Assembly: GCF_019038415.1 (NCBI RefSeq)
Contig: NZ_JAFKRG010000009.1
Location: 186,001-250,000, forward strand
Source of the DNA: Synechococcus sp. CCY 9618
GTDB lineage: Bacteria; Cyanobacteriota; Cyanobacteriia; PCC-6307; Cyanobiaceae
Direction of reading: 5' to 3'
Length of the DNA: 64,000 nucleotides
The notes beneath the pieces are model-generated. The model saw only the letters and a list, made by a program, of their open reading frames with translations, was not told the origin of the DNA and searched no databases. Within the stretch, counting starts at the first letter, position 1; each line of letters begins with the position of its first letter. Below are positions 45,241 to 55,370 of this stretch, in pieces. The position numbers and the translations under genes are program-made.

Positions 45241-47274
45241 TCAGGCCTCCGGCATGGCCGGCAGGGCAGAGCCCGCGGGCAGGTGAACCAGACGCTGGGG
45301 CATCCCGAGGGGAATCCCCTCTCTCCGCAGCGTTTCCTGGATCCGCAGGCGAAACTCCCGCCCCACCATCCACTGCTTCAGGGGCTGGGTGACGATCCAG
45401 ACCCGGATCAGGGTGCCGTCGTGGCCGATCTCGTCGACGCCCAGCACTGCCGGCTCCTCCCGGATCAGGTCCTTCCACTGCGGTTCCTGCCACATCTGGT
45501 GAGCCGTGGCGCCGATCACTTCCAGGGCCCGGTGGCCATCGATCCAGGCGGCGATGCGCACGTCGAAATCAACCCTCGACCAGTTCTGGGTGAGATTGTC
45601 GACCACGTTGATCTGGCGGTTGGGAATGGAGGTGAGACGGCCATCACCGCCTCGCAACAGGGTGATGTGGAGATTGATCGCCTCAACCAGACCGGATTTT
45701 TCGCCCACATGGATCACATCGCCGATGGCGAAGCGGTCGTTGAGGATGATCATCAGGCCGCTGATCATGTCCTCCAGCAGATTGCGGGCCAGAAAGCCGA
45801 TGGCGATGGCGATGGCCCCAGCTCCCGCGAGGAGGCTCGGATCAACCCCCAGGATCAGAATCGTGCCGTAAAGGCCCACCGCAACGACCAGAAAACCGGC
45901 CAGCATCTTCAGCATCTCGGAATAGGTGCTGGCCCGCAGGCCGTACCTCGACGAGCCCGGATCCGCCACTTCAGCGTCCGTTCGCCAGATGTTGACGACC
46001 TGATCCATCGCCAGTTCCAGCAGAGGCTGGGCGAGGGCGAGCGTCATCCAGAGCAGGGGGATGGCCAAAGACTGGAGGGCCACGAAGAGAGCGGCCTCCC
46101 GCGTGGAGGGAAAGATCAGAAACACTCCCACGCCCGCCACACTGGCTGAGACAAGCCCAGCAAGGAGAAGGATTCTCGCCATCAGATTGGCAAGGTTCAG
46201 CGCCTGACGGATCCGATGGGGTTGCAGCAGAGGCTCCCGGTTCAGCTCCGCCATGAAGCGGTCCCGGTTGCCGATGAACCGATCCAGAAGCCGCTCCAGG
46301 GTGGCCAGGGAATACCCTTGCCGAGACGTCCTTCGGCTCGGAGTCCCGTCGGCTCCGCCTGAATCACCGAGGCCGGCCGAACCAGGACCGTCGGCGTGGG
46401 TGGCCACCGACATCGTGAAGGCCTCGTTCGCCTCCTCACGTCTGCTGGTCTGGATGGTCTGCAGAAGCCGCCGCAGGCGGTGCCGCAGCCGCCGTAAACG
46501 TTTGTAGATCTGGATGCCGACCAGCACGACACCACCGGTCAGGGTCAGGATCACCAGGCTCAGGAGTTGCCTTGCCAGGGGATAGCGAGCGTTGAAGTCC
46601 ATTCCCCAGAGAGCCTCACTGAAGACGAGACGAAGCGTCTGGCCCCAGCGTTCGGCCAGTTCCTGCATCGATTCGCCGGCATGCCTGGCATCCGGTTCGG
46701 TGACCGTGACGATCGTCACCTGAGACAGTTTCTCTGTTTCGTTCGGCGCCAGGAACACCACCATCTGATCATTGCGAACACCCACTTCCACCCGGGGCGT
46801 GTCGGGGTGAAGCGGCTTGGTCGTGGTGATCGACCAGAAGAGGAGGGAGGAGGCCTCCTCGGCTCGGGGCTGTCGCTTCCGCCGGCGCCACAGCTGCTGG
46901 ACGATCCCGTCGACACCGACCCTCACCGTGCGGGAACGGGCCTCCACCAGCGCCCGCTGCGATCCCAGGGAGGCCTGTGGCGCCGGCTGGATGGTCAGCA
47001 CCATCGGATCCACACCTCTGAAATGGGACAGAACCGCAGGCAGGGCCACCTCACTGCAGAGCAGCCGCCCGCAGGCATAGGCCTTGCTGAGGTCCCACCA
47101 GGGGGCCGCCGTGAAAGCGGCGGGACTCTTGTCCTGCGGGGGCGAGACCCCTTGGGCCCATGCCGCTGGCAGGGCGAGCCCGAGCAGCAACGCCAGGAGA
47201 AGGGTCACGGAAGGCAGCGACCGGTTCCATCGGTGCTGCCGCCGTGCCTCCTCAGCCATGGCTTTCGTCCCCAT
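45241..47274 (-). CDS. MscS-family mechanosensitive ion channel
   Basis: A 677-residue protein. A signal peptide (SVTLLLALLLGLALPAAWA) is followed by a periplasmic domain of about 200 residues, then several membrane helices. The MscS pore/beta domain lies near residues 450-600: LLAGAGAIAIAIGFLARNLL, EDMISGLMIILNDRFAIGDV, and LTSIPNRQI. It is a large MscK/YnaI-like member that should open under hypo-osmotic stress. ATG 47259 is an alternative start. Confidence 0.9.
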   Translation of the reverse strand: MGTKAMAEEARRQHRWNRSLPSVTLLLALLLGLALPAAWAQGVSPPQDKSPAAFTAAPWWDLSKAYACGRLLCSEVALPAVLSHFRGVDPMVLTIQPAPQASLGSQRALVEARSRTVRVGVDGIVQQLWRRRKRQPRAEEASSLLFWSITTTKPLHPDTPRVEVGVRNDQMVVFLAPNETEKLSQVTIVTVTEPDARHAGESMQELAERWGQTLRLVFSEALWGMDFNARYPLARQLLSLVILTLTGGVVLVGIQIYKRLRRLRHRLRRLLQTIQTSRREEANEAFTMSVATHADGPGSAGLGDSGGADGTPSRRTSRQGYSLATLERLLDRFIGNRDRFMAELNREPLLQPHRIRQALNLANLMARILLLAGLVSASVAGVGVFLIFPSTREAALFVALQSLAIPLLWMTLALAQPLLELAMDQVVNIWRTDAEVADPGSSRYGLRASTYSEMLKMLAGFLVVAVGLYGTILILGVDPSLLAGAGAIAIAIGFLARNLLEDMISGLMIILNDRFAIGDVIHVGEKSGLVEAINLHITLLRGGDGRLTSIPNRQINVVDNLTQNWSRVDFDVRIAAWIDGHRALEVIGATAHQMWQEPQWKDLIREEPAVLGVDEIGHDGTLIRVWIVTQPLKQWMVGREFRLRIQETLRREGIPLGMPQRLVHLPAGSALPAMPEA

Positions 47275-47446
47275 CTGTCTCAGGATCCTGCCATCGGCGA
47301 TCAGCGTCCCGCCGTCGTCTCCCTTGAGGCCTGTTTCAGCCCTCCGCCGTGGGTCGCCCCCCCGGCCGTGATCAGGTCGGCCGAAACCCAGCGCTGCAGA
47401 GACATGCGCCAGTCGGAAGCCTGCACCCTTCGTGGCCACGGAGCCG

Positions 47447-50386
47447 ATGGCCGCCGACCTCTCCGAAGACTCTTTGCGAGCATGGGCCAATTTACCTGGC
47501 TTGCCCCCCGTGACCGAGGCCCCTGCCGCGCCCGCCACCAGCCCTGCGCCGACGGCGACCCCCGACGTGGCGGCCGCCCTGCCCAAGACCTACGACCCGG
47601 CCGCCACCGAAGCGCGCTGGCAGCGGGCATGGGAGGAAGCGGGGGCGTTTCACCCCGACCCCGCCGGCCCCGGGGAGCCCTTCAGCGTGGTGATCCCGCC
47701 GCCGAACGTGACCGGCAGCCTGCACATGGGCCACGGCTTCGAGACGGCCCTGATCGACACGATCGTGCGCTTCCAGCGGCTGCAGGGGAAGAACGTGCTC
47801 TGCCTGCCGGGCACCGACCACGCCTCGATCGCCGTGCAGACGCTGCTGGAGAAGCAGCTCAAGGCCCAGGGCATTCCCAAGGAGGAGCTGGGCCGCGACG
47901 CCTTCCTGGAAAAGGCCTGGAGCTGGAAGGCCGAGAGCGGCGGCACGATCGTCGGCCAGCTGCGCCGGCTGGGCTACTCGGTCGACTGGCAACGGGAGCG
48001 CTTCACCCTCGATCCCGGCCTCAATCAGGCGGTGGTGGAGGCGTTCCTGCGCCTGCACGACCAGGGGCTGATCTACCGGGGGGAATATCTGGTCAACTGG
48101 TGCCCGGCCTCGGGGTCGGCGGTGAGCGATCTGGAGGTGGAGATGAAGGAACTGGAGGGCCACCTCTGGCACTTCCGCTATCCCCTCACGGACGGCCCCG
48201 CCACAGGCGGCAGCGACCACCTGGTGGTGGCCACCACCCGCCCCGAAACGATGCTGGGCGACACCGGCGTGGCGGTGCACCCGGACGACCCCCGCTACGC
48301 GGCCCTGGTGGGGCGGACGATCACCCTGCCCCTGGTGGGGCGGGCGATTCCGATCGTGGCCGATGAACACGTGGATCCGGCCTTCGGCACGGGCTGCGTC
48401 AAGGTGACCCCCGCCCACGACCCCAACGACTTCGCCATCGGCCAGCGCCATGGCCTGCCCCTGATCACGGTGATGGCCAAGGACGGCACCATGAATGCCG
48501 CCGCCGGCAACTTCGCGGGACTGGATCGCTTCGAGGCCCGCCAGGCCGTGGTGGCAGCCATGGAGGCGGGCGGCTTCCTGGTGAAGGTGGAGCCCCACCG
48601 CCACAGCGTGCCCTTCTCCGACCGGGGCAAGGTGCCGGTGGAGCCCCTGCTCTCCACCCAGTGGTTCGTCCGTGCCGAGCCCCTCGCCGCCCGCTGCCGC
48701 GAGGCTCTCGACGGCGGCTCGCCCCGCTTTGTGCCGGAGCGCTGGGAGAAGGTCTACCGCGACTGGCTCACCGACATCCGCGACTGGTGCATCAGCCGCC
48801 AGCTCTGGTGGGGCCACCGGATTCCCGCCTGGTTCGTGGTCAGCGAAACCGGCGGTGTGATCACTGAGGCCACGCCCTATGTGGTGGCGCGCGACGCCGG
48901 CGAAGCCCACGAGAAAGCTGAGACGGCCTACGGGGAAGGCTCCCGGGCCGCCGGACGGGAGCTGCAGCTGGAGCAGGATCCGGACGTGCTCGACACCTGG
49001 TTCTCCAGCGGCCTGTGGCCCTTCTCCACCCTGGGCTGGCCCGATCCGGCGGCGGCCGATCTGGCCCGCTGGTACCCCACCAGCGTGCTGGTGACCGGCT
49101 TCGACATCATCTTCTTCTGGGTGGCCCGCATGACCATGCTGGCCGGGGCGATGGAGCCGGCCGGGGCCGGCCAGAACTGGATGCCCTTCGCCGACGTGAT
49201 GATCCACGGCCTGGTGCGGGACGAGAACAACCGCAAGATGAGCAAGAGCGCCGGCAACGGCATCGACCCCCTGCCGCTGATCGAGCGCTACGGCGCCGAT
49301 GCCCTGCGCTTCGCCCTGGTGCGCGAGGTGGCCGGCGCCGGCCAGGACATCCGCCTCGACTACGACCGCGACCGCGGCAGCTCCTCCACGGTGGAGGCGG
49401 CCCGCAACTTCGCCAACAAGCTCTGGAACGCCACCCGCTTCGCCCTGATGAACCTGGGCGGCGAGACGCCCGCCTCCCTCGGCGCCCCTGATCCGGAGCG
49501 GCTGCAGCTGGCCGACCGCTGGATCCTCTCGCGGCTGGCCCGGGTGAGCGATGAAACCGCACAGCGCTACGGCAGCTACGCCCTCGGCGAGGCGGCCAAG
49601 GGGCTCTATGAGTTCGCCTGGAACGAGGTCTGCGACTGGACGATCGAGCTGCTCAAGCGGCGCCTCAACCCCCGCCCCGCCGCCGAGGGTGAGCCGCTCA
49701 GCCCGGAGGCCCTCGCCGATCAGCGCACCGCCCGCCAGGTGCTGGCCCAGGTGCTGGAGCAGCTGCTGGTGCTGCTGCACCCGCTGATGCCCCACCTGAG
49801 TGAGGAGCTCTGGCATGGCCTCACCGGGGCCCCCGAGAGCACCTTCCTGGCCCTCAACCCCTGGCCGGTTCCGGAGCCGGGGGCCCTGGATGCGGGACTG
49901 GAAGACCGCTTCGCCGAGCTGATCGAGGCGATCCGGGTGGTGCGCAACCTGCGGGCCGTGGCGGGCCTCAAGCCATCCCAGCCGGCGCCGGTGCTGTTCG
50001 TCACCGGCCGCGCCGACCTGGCGGCCACCCTCAGCGAGGCCACCGCCGACATCACCACCCTCACCAGGGCGGAGAGCGTGACCGTGCTGGATCCGGCGAC
50101 GGCGGCGGCCCGGCCCGCGGCCCGGGCCCTGGCTGCGGTGAGCGGCGAGCTGCAGGTGCTGCTGCCCCTGGAGGGCCTGGTCGACCTCGACGCCCTGCGC
50201 GCCCGCCTGGAGAAGGACATCGCCAAGGCCACCAAGGAGATCCAGGGCCTGGGCGGCCGCCTCGCCAACCCCAACTTCGCCAGCAAGGCGCCGCCCGAGG
50301 TGGTGGCCGAATGCCGGGCGAACCTGGCCGAAGCCGAGACCCAGGCGGCGCTGGCCCGCCAGCGGCTGGTGGATCTGGGCGGCTGA
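47447..50386 (+). CDS. valS: Valyl-tRNA synthetase
   Basis: Class I synthetase of 979 residues. It has the HIGH-equivalent GSLHMGH, the CP1 editing domain ([19 protein letters not shown]), the KMSKS motif ([15 protein letters not shown]), the anticodon-binding domain and the C-terminal coiled-coil ([20 protein letters not shown]). The first 40 residues are a poorly conserved alanine/proline-rich extension. A GTG start at 47432 is also possible. Length and motif order are normal for bacterial ValRS. Confidence 0.96.
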   Translation: MAADLSEDSLRAWANLPGLPPVTEAPAAPATSPAPTATPDVAAALPKTYDPAATEARWQRAWEEAGAFHPDPAGPGEPFSVVIPPPNVTGSLHMGHGFETALIDTIVRFQRLQGKNVLCLPGTDHASIAVQTLLEKQLKAQGIPKEELGRDAFLEKAWSWKAESGGTIVGQLRRLGYSVDWQRERFTLDPGLNQAVVEAFLRLHDQGLIYRGEYLVNWCPASGSAVSDLEVEMKELEGHLWHFRYPLTDGPATGGSDHLVVATTRPETMLGDTGVAVHPDDPRYAALVGRTITLPLVGRAIPIVADEHVDPAFGTGCVKVTPAHDPNDFAIGQRHGLPLITVMAKDGTMNAAAGNFAGLDRFEARQAVVAAMEAGGFLVKVEPHRHSVPFSDRGKVPVEPLLSTQWFVRAEPLAARCREALDGGSPRFVPERWEKVYRDWLTDIRDWCISRQLWWGHRIPAWFVVSETGGVITEATPYVVARDAGEAHEKAETAYGEGSRAAGRELQLEQDPDVLDTWFSSGLWPFSTLGWPDPAAADLARWYPTSVLVTGFDIIFFWVARMTMLAGAMEPAGAGQNWMPFADVMIHGLVRDENNRKMSKSAGNGIDPLPLIERYGADALRFALVREVAGAGQDIRLDYDRDRGSSSTVEAARNFANKLWNATRFALMNLGGETPASLGAPDPERLQLADRWILSRLARVSDETAQRYGSYALGEAAKGLYEFAWNEVCDWTIELLKRRLNPRPAAEGEPLSPEALADQRTARQVLAQVLEQLLVLLHPLMPHLSEELWHGLTGAPESTFLALNPWPVPEPGALDAGLEDRFAELIEAIRVVRNLRAVAGLKPSQPAPVLFVTGRADLAATLSEATADITTLTRAESVTVLDPATAAARPAARALAAVSGELQVLLPLEGLVDLDALRARLEKDIAKATKEIQGLGGRLANPNFASKAPPEVVAECRANLAEAETQAALARQRLVDLGG

Positions 50387-50514
50387 CCGACGTCTATCCG
50401 CACCGGATTTCTCTGTTTTCGCAAGTGATCCCCGCGTGTTCAGGATCACATTGGGGTGTGTTCTTTGCCGATTCCCAACCCAATCCTTAACCGGGGTGGT
50501 GGGGGGTCTGGGTG

Positions 50515-53500
50515 ATGGTTGTTTTCAGTGAACATTCCTACGCCTCCATGGTTGCCTCCAGCAAAGCCAAGGGTCCCGCCAACAAATGGATCCTGCCCGA
50601 AGAGCTAACCGCCAGCAGTCAGGCGTACGTGGGCCCTGCCGCACCAGCGGTGGCCAACCGCAAGGCATTCCCTGGTCGGCCTGAACCGGCGCCGGCCCAA
50701 CCCTTACTGGGACGTCTTGACCTGTCACCCCAAGCGACCACGGGCGAGCAGTTCCAGAGTGAAATCTCCACCACCGTGAGCATCCGTGGGCAGATGTTCG
50801 TGGTCTCCAGTGGCGGTGGTGGCACCCTGCAGGTGACCAACGCCACCGATCCGGCAGCGATCACCCTGGAAGAGCGGGTGACGCTGACGGGCTTCAACTC
50901 CCAGTCGGTGGCCAGTTTCGGCAATCTGCTGGCGGTGGCCCTTTCCCCCAGCGACTACGCCAGCAATGGCGGCAAGGGTGTGATTCGTTTCTACCGCGTG
51001 GGTGCGGAGGGCGGCCTGACCTTCCTGCAGGACGTTCAGGTCGGCTACCTGCCCGACTCAATCGCCTTCAACGACAAGGGCAACAAGTTGGTGATCGCCA
51101 ACGAGGGCGAGCCGATCACGGGCTATGGCGTCGAGAGCGGCAAGGATCCAGTCGGAAGCATCGGCATCATCGACATCAAGGGTCAGGCGAATCTGAGGTT
51201 CTCCTACACCGAGCTTGATTTCGCCGGACTCACCCTGCCCGCGGGGCTGCGAATCTCTGGCCCTGCCGGTACAACCCAAGCCACCGACATCGAGCCGGAG
51301 TACGTCTCGATCCTGGGCAACTATGCCTACGTGACCCTGCAGGAGAACAACGGCGTTGCCAAGGTCAACCTCAAGACCAACTCGATTGAGACGATTTTTG
51401 CCCTCGGCGCAGTCGATTTCAAGAACCAGCTTGTCGACCTGACTGATCGGGACAACCCCACCGGCAGCACCAGCCTGTTCAAGCCCCTGCTGGGCCAGAA
51501 CTACGAAGGTCTGCGCATGGCTGATGGCATCGCTGCCTACAGCGTCAAGGGCAAGGACTATTTCGTCACGGCCAACGAAGGCGATGGCCGCGAGTACACC
51601 CAGGGCACGGCCCCAGATGTCGTGGTCACCTACACCGATGAGGCGCGCGGTTCCGGCAACGCCAATCGGGTCAGGCGGCTGACGGACGACGCCACGGCCG
51701 GCAGCCCCGATCGCATCACCACCTTCGGCGGCCGCAGCATCAGCCTTTTCGACGCCGACACCGGCGCCCTGCTCTGGGACAGCGGCAACACCCTGCAGAC
51801 CATTGCCGTGGCCGCCGGCATGTATGCCGACGGCCGCAGTGATGACAAGGGAGTCGAGCCCGAGATGGTGGTGGTGGCCCAGATGAAGGGCCGCAGCTAC
51901 GCCATCGTCAGCATGGAGCGCACCAGCAGCTCGATGCTGGCCGTCTTCGATGTCACCGATCCAGCCGCGGTGAACTTCGTCACCAGCACCGTGATCGCCG
52001 GCAGCATCTCCCCGGAGGGGCTGCACATCGTCGAGGCCAAGCAGAGCCCCACCGGCCGGTCCCAGCTGATCGTGTCCAACGAGGTGTCGAACACCCTCGA
52101 CGTGTTCGACCTTGAGGCCTTGATCGCCGCGCCGCCGGTGGCAGGAGCTGGCACCTTTGCTTCCACGATGATCAAGGACGTGGCCGGCGGACCCGAGCTT
52201 TCGATCACGAGCCTGATCACCAACGGCGAGTTCACCAATGGCTTCGAGCCGGGCAGTGTCTATGCCCCCCCCGGCATCTTCGATGGCATCGGTGCCTATG
52301 ACAATGGCGACGGCACCTACAGCGTGCTGGTCAACAGCGAGCTGGGCAACACGGTCGGCTACGGCTACACGGTGGACGGCGTCAACCTCACCGGAGCCCG
52401 GGTCAGCAAATTCATTGTCGACAAAGATGTCGACGATAATGCAGACAACGGCTATCAGTCAGCCGTGATCTCCGGTGGTATTGCCTATAGCAAGATCTAC
52501 GACGTCGATGGAATGGAGGTAACCGCTGCAGCCCAGATCAATGGGGGCTTCAGCCGCTTCTGCTCCTCCAGTTTCGAGCAGGCAGGACGTTTCGAGGGTC
52601 GTGGCTTTGTCGACGCCATCTATCTCACCGGTGAAGAGAGCGACGAAGGCCTTTTCTGGGCCCTGGACACCGCCAATGGGGCCATCTGGGCGCTGCCCGG
52701 CCTGGGCCGCGGCGGTTGGGAAACCGCCGTTCAGGTCGACACCGGCAGCATGAACACCGTGGGGGTGCTGCTGATGGATGACAACACCGCCCCCATCTAC
52801 CTGTGGGTGGGCACCAAGTCGTCGGCGGCGGATGCCGATTTCCTCGAGCGCAATGGCCTCGCCGCCACCAGCGGCAATCTCTTCACCTGGGTGCCGACGG
52901 CGACTTCTCTGCTCGGGACTGACGCAGGCACTGTTGGAGTGCCCGATTCCGCCGATCTCAAGGCCCTGGAGCTGAACACGGCCGCCACTGGCTCCTGGCA
53001 GCTGGTGGGCAGTGGAGAGGAGGTGGCCGCCCTGGATGAGAATGCGCTTCGGGCTGAGGCCAATGCTCTCGGCGCCCTGCAGCTCAGCCGCCTAGAAGAT
53101 GCCAGTGTCAATCCCCTCAATGGCCAGCAGGTGGTGTTCGCCACCACCGGCAACTCGGCCTTTGGCGGGGCGGATACCTTCGGCAACCTGATCACCCTTG
53201 ATTTCAGTGGCGCTTTCAATGCTGACGGCGAGATCGGGCCGGTCAACGGCACAGATCTGCGGCTGATCTATGACGGCGACAAGGGCTTTGATCCCAGTCA
53301 GATCACGGGGTCGATCGACACGGATGCCGAACGCACCTATGCCGCCAGCTTCGGCGCCACGATCATCCGCAACCCCGACAACCTCACCTGGTCAGGCGAC
53401 GGCCTGATCTATGTGCAGGAGGATCGCTCCGTTGATCGCAACTTCTTCGCCCAGACGGAAGCATCCATCTGGAGTGTCGATCCAACCTCCTTCGACGCGG

Positions 53501-53766
53501 TCACGGGTCAGGCCACCAGTGAGCGCTGGGCTCAGATCGACCGCAGCGCTGTTCCCCCCACCCAGAGCGATCCCAATCCGGCCGATTTCGGCAACTGGGA
53601 GTCCTCGGGGATCATCGATGTCTCCGAGTTCTACAGCGCCGACGCCGGCACCTTCTTCCTTGCCGATGTGCAAGCCCATAACCTCACCAGCGGCAACCTC
53701 GCGGGCAGCGGCTACCTCGTCCAGGGTGGCCAGTTGGATCTGATCCAGCAGCCGCCGCTGATCTGA
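50515..53766 (+). CDS. Choice-of-anchor-I beta-propeller fused to a PhoX/DUF839-like domain
   Basis: A 1083-residue protein with no obvious N-terminal signal peptide. Residues about 80-540 match choice-of-anchor-I propeller proteins (LPDSIAFNDKGNKLVIANEG, EPEYVSILGNYAYVTLQENN, ISPEGLHIV, LIVSNEVSNTLDVF). Residues about 570-1075 resemble the PhoX-like DUF839 domain (DGIGAYDNGDGTYSVLVNSE, LGNTVGYG, SRFCSSSFE, FVDAIYLTGEES, DNLTWSGDGLIYVQEDRSVD). PhoX relatives are calcium/iron phosphatases, so an extracellular phosphatase is plausible; catalytic residues were not verified. A T1SS operon lies 4 kb downstream. Confidence 0.82.
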   Translation: MVVFSEHSYASMVASSKAKGPANKWILPEELTASSQAYVGPAAPAVANRKAFPGRPEPAPAQPLLGRLDLSPQATTGEQFQSEISTTVSIRGQMFVVSSGGGGTLQVTNATDPAAITLEERVTLTGFNSQSVASFGNLLAVALSPSDYASNGGKGVIRFYRVGAEGGLTFLQDVQVGYLPDSIAFNDKGNKLVIANEGEPITGYGVESGKDPVGSIGIIDIKGQANLRFSYTELDFAGLTLPAGLRISGPAGTTQATDIEPEYVSILGNYAYVTLQENNGVAKVNLKTNSIETIFALGAVDFKNQLVDLTDRDNPTGSTSLFKPLLGQNYEGLRMADGIAAYSVKGKDYFVTANEGDGREYTQGTAPDVVVTYTDEARGSGNANRVRRLTDDATAGSPDRITTFGGRSISLFDADTGALLWDSGNTLQTIAVAAGMYADGRSDDKGVEPEMVVVAQMKGRSYAIVSMERTSSSMLAVFDVTDPAAVNFVTSTVIAGSISPEGLHIVEAKQSPTGRSQLIVSNEVSNTLDVFDLEALIAAPPVAGAGTFASTMIKDVAGGPELSITSLITNGEFTNGFEPGSVYAPPGIFDGIGAYDNGDGTYSVLVNSELGNTVGYGYTVDGVNLTGARVSKFIVDKDVDDNADNGYQSAVISGGIAYSKIYDVDGMEVTAAAQINGGFSRFCSSSFEQAGRFEGRGFVDAIYLTGEESDEGLFWALDTANGAIWALPGLGRGGWETAVQVDTGSMNTVGVLLMDDNTAPIYLWVGTKSSAADADFLERNGLAATSGNLFTWVPTATSLLGTDAGTVGVPDSADLKALELNTAATGSWQLVGSGEEVAALDENALRAEANALGALQLSRLEDASVNPLNGQQVVFATTGNSAFGGADTFGNLITLDFSGAFNADGEIGPVNGTDLRLIYDGDKGFDPSQITGSIDTDAERTYAASFGATIIRNPDNLTWSGDGLIYVQEDRSVDRNFFAQTEASIWSVDPTSFDAVTGQATSERWAQIDRSAVPPTQSDPNPADFGNWESSGIIDVSEFYSADAGTFFLADVQAHNLTSGNLAGSGYLVQGGQLDLIQQPPLI

Positions 53767-53777
53767 TCAATTGCCTT

Positions 53778-55319
53778 TCAGGGCCCCTCGGCCGCCACCT
53801 CCAGTGGCTGCCAGATCAGGGGCCCGAAGCGGGCCACCATGGCCCGCAAGCCATCCAGTTCGCGGCCACAGCGGCCGCTGAAGCCCAGTACCACGCTGTC
53901 GGCCGGCACCGTCCAGTCGAGCGGGCGATCGCCGGCATCACCACCACCGCCGATCCGTTGGCCGTCGCTGCTGGTGAGGAACAGCCGGTCGACGCGGGTG
54001 CCGCTGAGGGCCTCGATACGGCGGATCACCACGCCCTCCCCGAGCTCCAGGCGGCCCCGGTCACCGCCGCCGCCGCCGCCATGGACCTCCGCCTCGAGAG
54101 GATCCCCCTCGCCGGCGTAGCGCAGCCGGATCTGATCCACCCGCGACCCGGTGCGCAGAGCAACTTCCACCAGATGCCGCCGCTGGCGGATGGCCTCAGC
54201 CCGCCCGGGGAAGGCGAAGGGGGTGCCGCCGTTGCCCCCCATCGGCACCTCCTCGCCCAGGGTCACGTTCAACTCGGGGCTGCCCGCCGCCAGGGACGGC
54301 AGCGGCGGTGGCTCCAAGGGAGCGGTGGGAGCGGCGGCGTAGGCCCCCAGGCAGGCGTCGATGGCGCCCAGGTCCGCCCTGGCGGCGGCGCGCTGGACGG
54401 CGAGGCTCGGGTCCGGCGGCACGGCGTAGAGCCGGTAGGTGTCGTCCACCCAGTCCATCTGGCGGATCAGGCCCTCCAGCCGTTCGCGGCGCTCGCTAAA
54501 ACCCTCGCCAGGGCCTTCGCCGCTGAACAGCTGTCGGTTGGTGGCCACCAGCTGGAAGGCGCCACCGATGGCCGGCACGCTCTCGTAGCCCCTTGTCCGC
54601 ACGCCGATCAGGGCCGGGTGATCGAGGCGGAGCCCGGCGAAGTCGCGGGCGAAGGGGATCAGGGAGGCGGCCTCAGCCGGTGGCTGTGCCCGGCTGCCGC
54701 TCACCTGCATCCGGAAGCCCACGTTCACCTCGGCACGGCGGGCGACCGTCGTCACGGTCTCCACCAGGGCGGGGGTCAGGGCCAGACCGCCGAGGCCCAG
54801 TCCTGCCTCGAACTCCCGCTCCACCATCCGCGCCTGCTCCCGTGACTGGGCATAGAAGGTGAACACCCCGTGGCACTCCCCGCCCACTTCCGCCGCCGCC
54901 ACGAAACCATCCCCGTAAAGGGCCACGAAGGCCTCGAGCTCGGCGGCGCTGGCAGGCACGGCGACACCCTCCAGCAGGTGGCTCTGGCCCACCTCCAGTG
55001 CTGTGGCCACCTGGCGGGCCCAGACCACCAACGAGAGGCTGAAGCTGGTGGTCTTGAGGGAGTCGCGGAACGCCTGCTTGGCGTTCAGCAGGTTCAGGGG
55101 GCCCAGGCCGATCCCCAGCGAGCCGCTGCTGTGCAGCGAACGCACCAGTTCCTGGCGGCTGCGGCAGAGCTGCCAACCCATCGTGCTGCCACCGCCCGCC
55201 GGGAGCACCGTGCCGCTCACGGCGGCCTCCAGGGGTTCGCCGCCACCTGTGACGCAGTGGCGCCCGCGGAATAGGGCCCCCCGGGCGACCTGCTGGGCCA
55301 GCTCCGAGGGGTCAGCCAT
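53778..55319 (-). CDS. Probable MACPF-like pore-forming protein with C-terminal jacalin-like lectin domain
   Basis: A 513-residue protein without a signal peptide or typical membrane helices. Residues about 60-270 show a MACPF-like pattern: LGPLNLLNAKQAFRDSLKTT, then the signature-like FVALYGDGFVAAAEVGGECH (131-150), a glycine-rich turn, and alternating hydrophobic strands. From GGNGGTPFAF (361) to the C-terminus is a jacalin-type beta-prism lectin (VDQIRLRYAGEGDPLEAEVH, a GGGGGDRG loop, GVVIRRIEALSGTRVDRLFL, VVLGFSGRCGRELDGLRAMV). The lectin assignment is firmer than the MACPF one. It converges with the PhoX-like gene, 11 bases between stops. Confidence 0.7.
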   Translation of the reverse strand: MADPSELAQQVARGALFRGRHCVTGGGEPLEAAVSGTVLPAGGGSTMGWQLCRSRQELVRSLHSSGSLGIGLGPLNLLNAKQAFRDSLKTTSFSLSLVVWARQVATALEVGQSHLLEGVAVPASAAELEAFVALYGDGFVAAAEVGGECHGVFTFYAQSREQARMVEREFEAGLGLGGLALTPALVETVTTVARRAEVNVGFRMQVSGSRAQPPAEAASLIPFARDFAGLRLDHPALIGVRTRGYESVPAIGGAFQLVATNRQLFSGEGPGEGFSERRERLEGLIRQMDWVDDTYRLYAVPPDPSLAVQRAAARADLGAIDACLGAYAAAPTAPLEPPPLPSLAAGSPELNVTLGEEVPMGGNGGTPFAFPGRAEAIRQRRHLVEVALRTGSRVDQIRLRYAGEGDPLEAEVHGGGGGGDRGRLELGEGVVIRRIEALSGTRVDRLFLTSSDGQRIGGGGDAGDRPLDWTVPADSVVLGFSGRCGRELDGLRAMVARFGPLIWQPLEVAAEGP

Positions 55320-55370
55320 GGCAGCACGGGCACGGGTCCCAAGCGTAGGCAGGGTCGATACGGTGGCCCC

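Noticed and set aside
47492-50449. A 985-codon open frame antisense to valS
   Set aside because: It is a by-product of the high-GC codon pattern on the opposite strand; composition is low-complexity histidine/glycine/glutamine with no domain.
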